NCBI GenBank assembly: GCA_001931905.2
Contig: MSJI02000904.1
Location: 151,304 to 215,303, forward strand
Direction of reading: 5' to 3'
DNA: 64,000 nt
Source of the DNA: Cladosporium sp. IMV 00045
Taxonomy: Eukaryota; Ascomycota; Dothideomycetes; Cladosporiales; Cladosporiaceae
Each line of letters starts with the position of its first letter. Position 1 is the first letter of the stretch. The notes below the pieces were generated by a model, which was given only the letters and a program-made list of their open reading frames with translations, made no database searches and had not been told where the DNA came from. Of this stretch, positions 12,682 through 23,917 are shown piece by piece. The translations under genes and the position numbers were made by a program.

Positions 12682-15237
12682 ATGGGAAAAACCTCTGACC
12701 AACTTTCAGACAAACTCCGTTCCGTGGCGAGACAAAATCGCTACAACCCACGGGAATCTGGCGGAGACACGACCGGAGGCGCAAATCTGTCTACCTACGA
12801 CCATTCCGAGCACACTTCTACACTTCGCAACTCTGGCGGGCTAAACGAGCAACATGGGGTCGGCCACCCTTCAACCAAGCGCGGCCTTCAGGGCGATGTG
12901 GACCACCCAGGACGAGACCACAGATCTGGTGATCAGGCAGCAACGCGTCAACGCGCCCAGAACCAGATCACTCAGACATCGCACCATGCTTCAACTTCAT
13001 CCCAGGTCAAATCCGAAGTTGCGGGCCATGGAGATCCCTCCCTAGAATCTACCGAAGGCGCCGACGACGGCGCCACGGCAAACAAACCTCCTATGACTAC
13101 CCGTACCATCCAGGCTTGCAAGCGCTTTGTGATCCACACTAAGAATGCCGTCTGCCACAGCTGGGTCAACGTTCTCCTCGTCTTTGTGCCGATTGGTATC
13201 GCGGCCGAGGCTGCCCACTTGAGCCCGACCATCATCTTCGCATTGAACGCAGTCGCCATCGTACCGCTTGCCGGCTTGCTCAGCCACGCCACCGAAAGCG
13301 TGGCCAGCAGGCTGGGCGACAGCCTGGGTGCACTCCTCAATGTCACTTTCGGCAATGCTGTAGAACTCATCATCTTCATCATCGCTCTGGTCAAGAACGA
13401 GATTCGCATCGTACAAGCTTCTCTGCTTGGCTCCATCTTGGCCAATTTGCTTCTTATCCTTGGCATGGCTTTCCTTCTTGGTGGCCTGAGGTATAGAGAG
13501 CAGATCTACAACAGTACTGTCACTCAGATGAGTGCCTGCTTGTTGAGCTTGAGTGTCATGAGTCTCTTGTTACCTGTAAGTGTATTTTCTATGATGACCA
13601 ACCTTTAGCGCCCTACTGACCAACATTCACAGACTGCCTTCCATGCATCCTTCAAGGAGGAAAATGCCAGCGAGGCCAACACTGCTGTCCTAGCTGTCAG
13701 CCGTGGTACCAGTGTGGTACTGCTTATCGTCTACGGTCTCTACCTGCTCTTCCAACTCAAGTCGCACGCTTACCTATACGAGAGCACGCCACAGCAAATC
13801 ATCGATGAAGAGTCTCACCCTGGTGTCTTAGCTGACATGCTTGACTCCTCTTCTTCATCGGACTCCTCCAGCAGCAGCTCTAGCTCGGACTCCGACACCT
13901 CCAACGACTCAAGATCTATCCGCAAGACCCGTAAGCGCATCAAGCGCATAATCAAGAACCGCCGTCATCGCAAGTCAAGTGCCAGCACGACTTCGCCGTC
14001 CAACTCAGCACTCAGCTCTGCAGCTGTCACTATCGACCGTCGAGACAGCACTTGGGAGCATGCGATCGTCAGCGAGGAGCCATCCCGTCGACACTCGATC
14101 AACAGACCTGGTACTTCCCACGACGATGACCACGTCGATGCTGATGTCGAAGCCGGTCGCAACAACACAACTCGTGTTCGCGACTTTGGCGACGTCAACG
14201 GTGGCGAGCTTGCCAAATCGCTTGAAAAGAAGTCTCGCAAGAAGAGCAAGAAGCACAGCAAGAAGCATCGCCATCAAGACAAGGAAGACGCCGCTGTGCT
14301 GAACGAGAAACCGCCAATGGAGCAGGTCGAGGCCGTGCGAAGCAACAGCGACGCGCGCCTCGGCTTTGCTGAGAGTGTGGACGCCGCAGAAAGTCAGCCA
14401 GTGAGTGACTTGCCGGCTGGGAGGCGCCCGTTTAACATGCGGGGCATCTCTTCCCGCGCACCTGCTTTCCGTCCTGGTTTGACCAAGATGCTGTCAAACA
14501 ATGTCTTCGCGACGCCACCTCCTCCCGCTTCGCCTTCGCAGATACCGGTCCCGACATTCCGCGGTCGTCCCGCCATCAGGCGCACGAGTTCCCTCCCGGA
14601 TCGCCTCAATCGTCAGCAACAAGCGCCTCCTGCTTCGGTCACAGCACCGACATCTGTTCACAGCGAGCCTCTGCCGCCCTTTCAACCCCAGTCTTCCCTA
14701 GACGAAGGCGAGGGTACGGAAACCAGCGATGGCAAACTTCGCATGTCTCGTACTGCTGCCATCGTCATGCTCTTGCTCTCCACTGCTCTGGTCGCTGTCT
14801 GCGCTGAGTTCCTCGTTGACGCCATCCCTGAAATGATCGACGACTCTCCCGTCAGCCAAGCCTTCATCGGTCTCATCATCCTCCCCATCGTCGGCAACGC
14901 AGCCGAGCACGTCACAGCCGTGACCGTCGCAGGCAAGAACAAAATGGACCTGGCCATCGGCGTCGCCGTCGGCTCGAGCATCCAGATCGCCCTCTTCGTC
15001 ACCCCCGTCGTCGTCCTCCTCGGCTGGATCCTTAACACGGACATGAGCTTGTACTTCAACTTGTTCGAAACCATCAGCTTGTTCGCCACGGCTTTCGTCG
15101 TTAATTTTCTGGTCCTCGACGGTCGCAGCAATTATCTCGAGGGCAGTCTGCTTATTGCTGCGTATGTGATTATTGCTGTTGGCGCTTTCTATTACCCTAG
15201 CGAGGATGTGCAGAGTGCTGTTGGCGGTGGCGCTTAG
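12682..15237 (+). CDS. Vacuolar-type Ca2+/H+ exchanger (CAX/VCX family) with a giant loop
   Basis: Moves Ca2+ into the vacuole in exchange for protons. Two exons, 12682-13575 and 13633-15237, join in phase around a 57-nt intron with a TACTGAC branch site, giving about 832 residues. Residues 1-135 are polar and disordered. The first set of membrane helices spans about 150-350 and carries the first exchanger repeat (GNAVELI near 221). The second set lies in the last 180 residues and carries the second repeat (GNAAEHV, then GVAVGSSIQIALF). Between them is a hydrophilic loop of about 320 residues with a Ser/Asp run (DSSSSSDSSSSSSSSDSD), a Lys/Arg-rich patch and Pro/Ser stretches. Yeast Vcx1 is about 410 residues, so this protein is twice that size. 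Both catalytic repeats are intact. The family is certain; the vacuolar location is inferred. Confidence 0.93.
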
Positions 15238-16149
15238 TGGGGCTACGAGTGGCGTGGTGTGGGACATGGTTAATGGAGGGATGAGGGTGCGCTTGCGAGC
15301 TTTCTCGTTGCGCTATTGGTGAGGCGATCGGACGGGAACAGATCTGGAACGTTGTGAAACGCTTATCCAGGTCAGTAGTGGGAACGGCCGAATCGGAACA
15401 TTGGTATTTGGTTTTGGTTTGATGGGTGATCCGGGTATTGATCACGTACACGCGTGGGCAGCCTTCGCGAGCTTTGAGCATCGGCGAAGGCAGTACATAG
15501 GCAACATCAGGTAACCAAGTAAACATTTTTGGAATGCCCTTGTGGCGAGATTGGAACTTCTCTGATTGAGTGAGTGCTCGTGAACGATCGATCTTATGAA
15601 TGGCCCACCAGGGCTATGAAACTGAATACAGTCATCAACAAGTCGTCGATTGCCTCCTTCAAGCTCTTTGCGGCATTTGAAGAACATGGTAAGTCATCCT
15701 TCTTGGTGTTGCGATGGACACTGATCGTTCATTCGTAGGTAATTGGAGATATTTGTCCTTAGCAATGCCCTCCTCGAACACAGGTCGTGCCTTCCGCACG
15801 ATCGTTCCTTCCTCAATTACCATCATCGGCCGCTCCCGTAACGCACAGTGGCAATATCTTGTCTGTTTTCTTCTCGGCCCTTGCTCCCTTGCTCCCTCTT
15901 AAATTGCGGCCGGCTCATCCAACTCTCGACCTCACTCACCCACTCTTATCACCTCGCATCTGCCACAAACCACCTCCCACATGTTGGCGCATACCAATGG
16001 CAGCTAAGTACACCCTGCCCTCTTTTGCGCGTTCCAACAGCTGACTTGCATTTAGTACACCACCGCAATCGTCCTTCATCATACCTCCGACGACAACCAA
16101 TCAAACAAAACAAAACAAACTCAAAACATCATCGGACCTAGCGAGCTGG

Positions 16150-16345
16150 ATAAGCGAGAACACGAGAGCGTACGCTCGAAAACGCTCATACGTTCAAGTT
16201 GCCTCCGCGCTGTGTTCTGCATGACAAACACAAACACCATCAAACCCCTGCGTTGGACAAGCGAGCACATGGGAAAAGCTCCCGTGTTCGATTTCCCTTC
16301 GCGCTGGGTTCTGATGAATGTAAAACCAAGGTTGAGAGTTCTCCA
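16150..16345. repeat. Imperfect direct repeat, two units of about 95 bp
   Basis: Two diverged units follow each other. The first reads gataagcgagaacacgag near 16149, then cgcgctgtgttctgcatga near 16206. The second reads gacaagcgagcacatggg near 16255, then cgcgctgggttctgatga near 16300. The order of the shared words is the same in both, so this is a tandem duplication that has since diverged. Confidence 0.5.
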
Positions 16346-16614
16346 GCCTGAGGCCGGGGACTGATGCGAGCAGTTCTGGACTGGTCCGACGGGTATCATT
16401 TCATCGAAGTCGGACTGTATCCAAGCGAGCGGATGTTGCCCGACTTGGGCTATGAGTTCTCTCACGCCTCGGAGAGCGCTGTGCTGTGGCCCTCGCTGAT
16501 CCGTTGGGGTTTTGGACCGGATCCACAACCGAAACAAGAACCGATGGACTTTGAGTGGACGTCAGCTGGTGCAACAGACGTGCCTGAAGAGCAGTTCAAA
16601 AATAAGAGGTAGCC

Positions 16615-16935
16615 TCGTCCTGCTTCTGCGGCTGAACTGATCTTGGGTCGTCTTTACGTGAGCACACCTGACGGTCAGTTCAAAAGCGACTAGGCGGCTT
16701 CTTCCTGCTTCTGCGGCTGACCTGCTCCTGGATTGTCTTGTATTGAAAATACCCAAAGAGTGCCAGGTTTAGGTGCACTAAGTCAGCTGCGCTTTGATCG
16801 TCTATCTCACCCGCTCTCGGATTGTCTTTCCTTGACGTATCAGAAGAGCATCGGGTTTGGTTACACTAAGCCAGTTGCGCTTTGACCGTGCATCTTACCT
16901 GCTCTCAGGTTGTCATGACGTGGGCATCGGCAGTT
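16615..16935. repeat. Degenerate tandem repeat, period about 85-88 bp, about four units
   Basis: The word tgcttctgcggctga occurs at 16621 and again at 16706. Gcgctttgatcg (ends 16800) recurs as gcgctttgaccg (ends 16888). The words aggtttaggtgcactaagtcag and gggtttggttacactaagccag are 88 bases apart. A gattgtctt-like word also recurs once per unit. Neighbouring units match best, as expected for an old tandem array. No long open frame runs through it. Confidence 0.6.
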
Positions 16936-17533
16936 CATTGTGCTCAGAAGCATGAGAGAAAGCGCGATCTCAAAACGCTTTCTACATGGCTTTGGGTTGC
17001 TACTGCTCTGCCGATGGACGCATCAAACTTTTGGTTTGGCGAAGCAAGTGGAGGAAGAAATGGGTCAAGTGTGGAATTGATTTGGGGTGTAGATATGCCA
17101 CACGGCCCCTGTACTTGATCGTTGCACCATAAGCTTTTATGATCGTTCGTTGCCTGCTATTTCTCACATGTACATACGTTGCCGTTTGCACGACGGTTGC
17201 CCCTGCGTGTCCGTCACGCCGCTAGCAATGACTCCCCTTCGATCCAAGCTGGCTTCCAGCCAACTCTGGATCACTCTTCCATTCACTGCAGGTTCATGTT
17301 GAAAAAAAAAAAAGAATAGAACCAAGAATTTGCTCAAAAGGTATAGCTAGGTATGGACTTCCGTTTTCAGTCATGAAACTATGCCTGTTATAGCACGCTG
17401 CAGCGTGGCGTAGCACCACAGCGTCACGACACGGCGCGTAAGCGCTCAGCCTGTTTTCTCGTACAACTCAGAGCAAGATTGCATCACTCCATGACCCAAG
17501 ATCATAAATTTATGCTGCTTTCAGGTCTGCATC

Positions 17534-19384
17534 ATGGCGTCGCAAGCATCGAGCTCGTTTGCAGATGTAACAGCGCGTGAGAACTCTCGACTTCATGCTG
17601 GTCATGTATACGGCAATGTGACCAACAGTAAGCTCATCGACTAGCCGGACGATATCACAGGAGATGGGAGAATAACACATTTCTCAGACTTCGCGAGCCA
17701 GCCTACAGATGGTGAACGTGAGCGAGACTCGACATCAGCATCTTCTGAACCTCGTACCTTGGCACCGGCCGGCAGTCCAGTTCACAAGGACTTTTGTCGA
17801 GCAGCCAAAGAAGGACAGCACAGGAAGCGGTTGGAGTACCTGCTTGCTCAAGGTGCCGACGTCGATGGCAAAGACAAAGGCGGCATGACAGCGTTGCATT
17901 ACGCCGCCTGCAGAGGAGATCAAGACAATCTCAAGTTCTTGCTGGATTCAGGAGCAGACGTCAACTCGAAGAGCAATCTCCTTGGGACACCAGTCTGCGT
18001 CGCAGCCTTTATGGGTCATGCAGAGGCCGTGGAAGTTCTACTGGGATGCGCAGCAAGTCTCAAGGAGCCTTGTAGGATCTTGGGCTCGGCCATTCATTGT
18101 GCTTGCTTTGGTGGCAACGCTTCGATTGTTGAATCCATGCTCAATCGAGGTGAAAGTATGGCACACCTGGAGACTATATCTGTTACCGCTTTTTCGAAGC
18201 TCTCCGATAGCCATCTTGACCCTTTGAAGATGAGACAGCTGTTATGCATGGATTTCGAGAAGTTATTCGCAGAGCCTCACATAAAGTGCTCTCCAACCCT
18301 GCTCGCAGCTGAGCGTGGCCACTTTGCATTGCTCAGTGTGTTCTGGTCTTCTTCCCTAATAAGAAGGATCTCTGAAAGAAGCTACTGCTCACCGGACGAC
18401 ACTTGGGAACTTAGGGATGAAACAGAGACAGAAGCCAGGCCATGGTTCAAGGCCGATTCGGGGTCATCTTTCGATATAATCCAGTCTCGAGCAGTCCTTT
18501 CTTCAGCGTTAAAGGCATCCTCTTCCAGCGGATGGTCATTTATGGGCTTTCCTCGACAGCCGTCAGGAATGCCCTCCTCTACACTATTGATGTGGGGCGC
18601 CTCGACGCTGAAGCTTGATTTGATCAGTCACCTACTGGAACTTGGGGCGCTGGCGGACAAGCGTGACAATCTTGGAAGGAATGCCTTGCATTACGCTGCA
18701 TCCCCCTTCAAAGATGTCGATCTCAGCGTCGCCAGCAAATGCATAGAACGGCTGATCCAGGGCGGTACAGATACATGTGGACGCGACCAGCAAGGCAAAA
18801 CGCCGTTGATGCTTGCGGTCAGTCATGGCCACCCGGCGCTAGATCCTCGTATCTATTGGGGCCAAGGCTCAAATCTTCACTCGAAATGCATTGAGGCTTT
18901 TCTCGACGATGGTGCATCTGTGAACGACGCGGACGACATGGGTTGGACTGCTCTTATGCACGCCATCTCTTTTACCAATTGTCAACCAGACACTGTTGAG
19001 TTGCTTTGCAAGGGCGGCGCATCTTTGGAGGAACGGAACTCTTCTGGTTTTACAGCTCTGCATTTATCTCTTGTGAACAATGTACCCGAAAACGTCGTGT
19101 CGGTCTTGCTACACCACGGCGCCGATCCGAATTCAGAGACCGACCTCAGAGATCGACAATATGGACTCGATTATATGAGGCCCCTAGATATTGCGCTCTG
19201 GCGTCAAGCACCGGAAGGTATTATTAGGCTCTTACTGTCCCACGGTGCAGATCCGGATCTTATGAATGGAGAGGACACCACGCCTAGGGCTGTTGCCAGG
19301 GGTTCGCGACGAAAGGGCATCATCGATCTATTCGCGACTGTCAGTGCTGAACGCAAACGATTGCCCAACCCCACAGCGAGGTGA
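17534..19384 (+). CDS. Ankyrin-repeat protein with a short Gly/Asn-rich N-terminal motif
   Basis: An ankyrin solenoid protein of about 596 residues, presumably a protein-binding scaffold. I place a first exon at 17534-17627 and a 60-nt intron at 17628-17687 (GTAAGC...TTCTCAG). That brings the ATG at 17534 into frame; otherwise no ATG precedes the first repeat. Ankyrin units with the usual TALHYAA / GADVN pattern occur near residues 85-150, 355-400 and 435-580 (for example MTALHYAACRGDQDNLKFLL and FTALHLSLVNN). The stretch between about 190 and 330 is degenerate. The N-terminus (ENSRLHAGHVYGNVTNN) resembles a short motif that opens many fungal ankyrin and NLR-type proteins. No enzyme domain is attached. 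Confidence 0.85.
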
Positions 19385-19749
19385 TTCATATCTTCAAGCC
19401 GTGCCTGATACACACGTCTGCAGTTCATAACCAAGTAGCAAATGACACGAGAATCTCTGCCACGTTGAAGATACGTACCGAGACGCGACTCAGACCCTTA
19501 GCATACTACTGGGACCCAATCCAGTCGCTACCGCTACTGCAACGATCATCGAGCAACATTTGCAGAAACAACCCCACTGAGCTTTTCATTCTTGGCTCGA
19601 ACTAGGACCTAGATCGACAAGCTTACTCGAAGCGCATGCTCTCATCATGTAGCTATCAATTTCTCGGAGACTTCTTGACGTCGGATGTTCATTTTCCATT
19701 CATTGGTCTACCAATGCAAACGCCACTATCTACTCTTCTCGCAAGCATT
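19385..19749. other. Intergenic between convergent genes
   Basis: About 365 bases shared by the 3' ends of the ankyrin gene and the permease gene, which point towards each other. Nothing else seen. Confidence 0.5.
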
Positions 19750-21464
19750 TCAAAAAAGCGCGTTGTTAGCGCATGTAAACACATTCAAAGCATCATCTGG
19801 GTCCTGCACTCTGGCGTTGAGATCAGAGATCGATGTGTAGAGGCCAAAGACCGTCAAGAATGCGGAAGCTGTTGGGAAAGTTGTTAGCCACATCATCAAA
19901 AACAAGTGTTGGAGTTGGCCTACCGAGAATGAGAAACCAGTTGAACACTGCCAGACAAGCCTTGCGCCAGGTCGAGAATTGCTGGCCCCAGTTGATGAAG
20001 ATCCATTGTGCGTTGGCCATGCCGAATGTGAACCTTTCAAGGGTTAGTTCGACTGCCACAAACAATTTGCAGGCGATGCATCACTCACCATGTGACGAAG
20101 ATAGCAGAAGAAATGGCCAAGATCGAGTTGAAAGCAGGCACAGCGTTGGCAAGAACAAAAGCCACCACCCAGAACAAAGTACCGCAACCGAGCCAGACGC
20201 CCCAGGTCGTGAACGTGTTGTCGGTGAGCTTGTACTTGCTCTTGATCACCGTGTCCATGGCAAAGTTGTACATGAACTTGATGCCCGTATGCCCGAAAAC
20301 CAGACCAGAACCAAGCATGGTGGGAATAAGGATGCCGTACGCCACCTTGGCTGCGACACCGGGAGCAGAGCCCAAGGCGGGAGACACGGTGTACTGTCCA
20401 GCGAGATGGTAGATCACGCATGCGATGATGACGTACAAGGGAACCGCGAGGGCGTTAAGCCAGATGATAGCGGGCGTGTAGTCTTTGTTGGGGTTGCGCA
20501 TTTCACACATGACTGTGACGAAGGCTTGGTTTCCGGCGTAGGCAAAGGCGACGTTCAGGACGGATTCAAACTGAGTGGTCATGGGTGCCAGAGGGTTTGG
20601 ACCGAGTCTCATGACGAGCGGCTCGTTGGCTGGCTCGTCAAAATATCCAGTGGTGTCGGTATTGGGGCCATTGACACCAAGAGCGATGACCGTGATGAGT
20701 ACGGCGCCGACTGGTAAAGTCAGTATAAAGGACTGTTATATGAATATAAGTAGTCAACTCACGAATGCTAATCGTAGCAGGGATACCGAACCAGCCTGCA
20801 AAGTTCAAGCTGCGAGGCATGCACAGCAACCAGCAGGCAATCATGGGAATACCAATAAATCCAACGGTGCAGAGAGCGTGCTCAGAGATCGTATTGAAGC
20901 CAATGGACAAAGTCACGTTGGCAGATGCACAGATCAGACACAAGTTGAGCACATGAGCAGATCCAACGATGGCCTGCAGTGGACGACCTCCCATGATTCG
21001 GCCGACATCTACAACATCTCTGATCTGAGGATACCGACGATAGAATTGGATAAGAATGTATGCCGTGTATGTGGCGAGCATGCCAAGAAGGATAATCGTA
21101 AAGATGCCGGGAATGAGACCAATCGTGTGAAGCATTCCAGGAAGACTGAGAATACCAATGCCGACTTGGTTGGTAAAGAAGATCAAGGTCGTCTATTCGA
21201 TCACAGCGTTAGAAGTGGATTGGTTCACTTGTTGCTGTGAGGCGGTCTTACGCGAAATCGTCCAATTTTGGTGCCACCATAATGGTCTTCCATCTCGCCG
21301 TATGCTGTATCATTTTCTGGATAATGAGGGTAGTTGACTGCTGTCTTCTTGTCGCCGAGGCCCTCGAATCTGTTCGGCCAAGTGTCCAGTCCATCGTTGG
21401 GACTGTGCATGGCATAGTGATCCTGCGGGTGTGTTCGCGACATGGTGATATCCAGAGCGCGCAA
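19750..21464 (-). CDS. Amino-acid permease (AAAP family, neutral/aromatic type)
   Basis: A multi-pass amino-acid/proton symporter of about 497 residues, like the fungal neutral amino-acid permease Mtr, expected in the plasma membrane. Five exons on the minus strand join in phase: 21464-21252, 21192-20763, 20710-20089, 20033-19924 and 19868-19750 (introns 59, 52, 55 and 55 nt, with good donors). The N-terminal 70 residues are hydrophilic. Membrane helix 1 carries the family signature (FFTNQVGIGILSLPGMLHTI), and about ten more helices follow, including VLNVAFAYAGNQAFVTVMCEM, another family hallmark. A nearer in-frame Met lies seven codons after the chosen start. Substrate cannot be read from the sequence. 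The gene is convergent with the ankyrin gene. Confidence 0.92.
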
Positions 21465-22948
21465 CGCGAGATTGTCGAAACCGGGACTCAGATGGACGTT
21501 GAAGACCCCGAACCCGGGCGAAAGCTGGGTATTATAGAAACATCTTCCGGCGGACCAAGGTCACAAGAACGCAACCCACAAGACCTTATCTGGTGCCAAC
21601 GCGCGGGTCGGAGGTGCCGAGCAGGCATCTTGAAGAGATACGCCGTTCAATGTGATAATGCCAATGCTCTAACTGATACGCCCTTGGCGCCACGTGCACC
21701 TGCGATACTACATCGCCTCTTAGACCATTATTCGACAAGGAGACAAGCGAGCCGCCGCACAATTAAGCTGACCGTTCTCAGGGTCATTCCCACAAAATCA
21801 CACTTGCGACCTGCCCAATCAGTCTGGTGATATTCTTGGAGGCCGTACGCCGTATCTTGACTAAATCCTATGAGTGGCTGTCTGTAACAGCGACCCGGAC
21901 TTGGAGCCGCTTAGGAGGTCTTGGAAGTGTGAAGTCATCTGCGTGCTCCGCGGCCTCGCTATTCGGATGTGGCCTGTCCGCATGTATTCAAATATACCGC
22001 GGCCCGCAACGAAATGAGACCTGCCACTCGGGCGCATTCTGCTGCAGAGAAGCAAACGAGCATTCTTTGACTTCCACCGTGCTCCATTTTCCCCGTGGAG
22101 ACATCAAACGTGGGATTTATAGCCTTGGGCAAACCGCCGAAATACCAGAGCACTCCGGTAATGATCGGCAGATACTTCAATTGCGCTTACCATTCGAAAT
22201 TACTACATTTTGCCGTCCTAGTCTGGGCGCCAGGATCGCAGTATTGTCCTAATAACAATGGCCGTTCGCCGCCTTTGGAGACGGCCGCCGCTCGCCTCCT
22301 GCACCAACTTTGAATTGTGAATATATATCCCGATCAAGCCCACGGTGTACTTCACAGAAGCCAGGCGAAGCAACACCAGCAAATGCTGACAGGAATGCCT
22401 CTGGTAATTCCGTGACGGAAAGTTGTGCTGCTTGGCTGAAATTGTGCTGCATCCAAAGACGAAAGCTCATCTTGATGATTCCAAGCATCTGGAGGCAGGA
22501 AGACCCAATAAGAGGACATTTTCGAAACTTGAACAACATTCCATATGCTTGTCATGAAGCAAGTGACGTCCAGCCGGAAGCCGCGGTGATCCGATCTGCC
22601 TTTAATATATCTTATGTACGGATTATGTAGGTGGCTTGCCAAAAGAGGATCGGCGCCGCGCTGAGAACGCCTCCCGCGAAGGGCACGAAACTCAAAGATC
22701 GGGTGGCGCCGCCTATAGGGTAAGGCTGAAAATGAGTAATCTTGCACTCACCATTGACCTTGTCTCGTCGAACATGATATTGTTAAGCAAGATATGGGAG
22801 GGTAGCTCTGACCTGAGCAGTATAAAATACCCTCGTAGAAGTCATGGATCAAGTGTCAATTCCAATACCAGCAAAAACTTCATTCAGCACTCAGTTACCA
22901 CTGCTTGCTACTACTTGATTGACTAACAATCCACCAACTTTTGCGCCA
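21465..22948. other. Intergenic, divergent promoters
   Basis: About 1.5 kb between the divergently transcribed permease and Rei1-like genes, so it should hold both promoters. A TATA box lies at 22821. No coding region is supported. Confidence 0.5.
22821..22828 (+). promoter_or_regulatory. Probable TATA box of the Rei1-like gene
   Basis: TATAAAAT lies 128 bases before the ATG at 22949, a plausible distance for a fungal promoter with a leader of about 70-100 nt. Position and consensus only. Confidence 0.45.
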
Positions 22949-23917
22949 ATGCCACTCGGCGGTGTGATCACAACGACGACAACAACAACAACGAATATCA
23001 TGACGAGTAATTTGAATCCACGCGACACTGTCGTCGCTCAACATCTCGATTCAACGATCGATCAAGGCAGCGCTGTCCATCCATCTTCTGGCGGTTTCGA
23101 GCACTCATTCGATGTCTCGCAATGTTTGTTCTGCAATCAGGACAACATCAATTTGGATCTCAATCTTGAACACATGTCAAAAGCCCACGGCTTGCGGATA
23201 GACGCCGCCCACTTATTGGTCGATATCGAAACGCTCCTCGCCTATCTACACTTCGTCATCTCTGATTACTACGAGTGTCTTTATTGTGGATCTCAGCGAA
23301 GCACCCGACAAGCAGCGCAGCAGCACATGATGGGAAAAGGCCATTGCCGATTCGATCTGATGGACGAGGACGCTGAGATCCGAGACTTCTACGACTCCTC
23401 GTCAGACTCAGATACCGCAGAGCAAGTGCACCGAAGACTCTCAACCATGCGTATCTCAGACAAATCTCAACTACCAGCAAAGGCTCGTTTGAGGAGATCC
23501 AGACCGTCAAAACAATCAGATCGACAACCCTCCGACATACCGGTCTACGCCGACCAAGCACTGCCGACATCGACTCCACCTTCCCACATGAATGTCGAGC
23601 CAAGCTCGGAAACCACCGAGAAACCCTCTCGTTCCCCGGGAACCCTAAGCGCAAGAGCACTGAAGCAAGAAGTCACGCATGACAAGCAGCTGTCACGGCT
23701 TCGTGCGAACGACTTGAGAAGTCTCATGCACTTGCCTGTCTCGCAACAAAGGGCATTGCTGGCCACTCATCACAAGCAGGGGGAGAAAGCTAGGAGAACG
23801 GAGCAGGTCAAGCGGGGTAATTTGGAGAGGGCTGGGAATCATACCAATTGTTTGGATAAAATCAGACTTGTGAGGAAGCCTCCTCATACGGGTAATGTTC
23901 ATAGCTTGAATCGTTGA
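22949..23917 (+). CDS. Rei1/ZNF622-like C2H2 zinc-finger protein, shortened paralogue
   Basis: About 322 residues from the first in-frame ATG. A Thr run (ACA/ACG triplets) lies near the N-terminus. Two zinc fingers match the inner pair of the ribosome-biogenesis factor Rei1. The first has C59-x2-C62-x12-H75-x4-H80 (CLFCNQ...EHMSKAHG); the second reads CLYCGS...QQHMMGKGHC. An acidic DFYDSSSDSD follows, as in Rei1. The last 75 residues also look like the Rei1 C-terminus (QQRALLATHHK, then ERAGNHTN). The outer N-terminal finger of Rei1 (usual length about 390-500) is absent and the centre is Ser/Arg/Pro-rich. Rei1 acts in cytoplasmic 60S maturation. Whether this copy keeps that role is unknown; I infer a diverged paralogue. 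Confidence 0.8.
   Translation: MPLGGVITTTTTTTTNIMTSNLNPRDTVVAQHLDSTIDQGSAVHPSSGGFEHSFDVSQCLFCNQDNINLDLNLEHMSKAHGLRIDAAHLLVDIETLLAYLHFVISDYYECLYCGSQRSTRQAAQQHMMGKGHCRFDLMDEDAEIRDFYDSSSDSDTAEQVHRRLSTMRISDKSQLPAKARLRRSRPSKQSDRQPSDIPVYADQALPTSTPPSHMNVEPSSETTEKPSRSPGTLSARALKQEVTHDKQLSRLRANDLRSLMHLPVSQQRALLATHHKQGEKARRTEQVKRGNLERAGNHTNCLDKIRLVRKPPHTGNVHSLNR

Larger units (their letters stand above)
15238..17533. other. Long intergenic region with degenerate repeats
   Basis: About 2.3 kb between the exchanger and the ankyrin gene, with no supported coding region. It holds two blocks of imperfect direct repeats (16150-16345 and 16615-16935, listed separately) and a run of A at 17310-17321. Open frames such as 16364-16612 run into the repeat block and show no family motif. 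Confidence 0.5.

Noticed and set aside
19833..21240. Plus-strand open frames opposite the permease
   Set aside because: They lie over confirmed permease exons and introns and have no domain.
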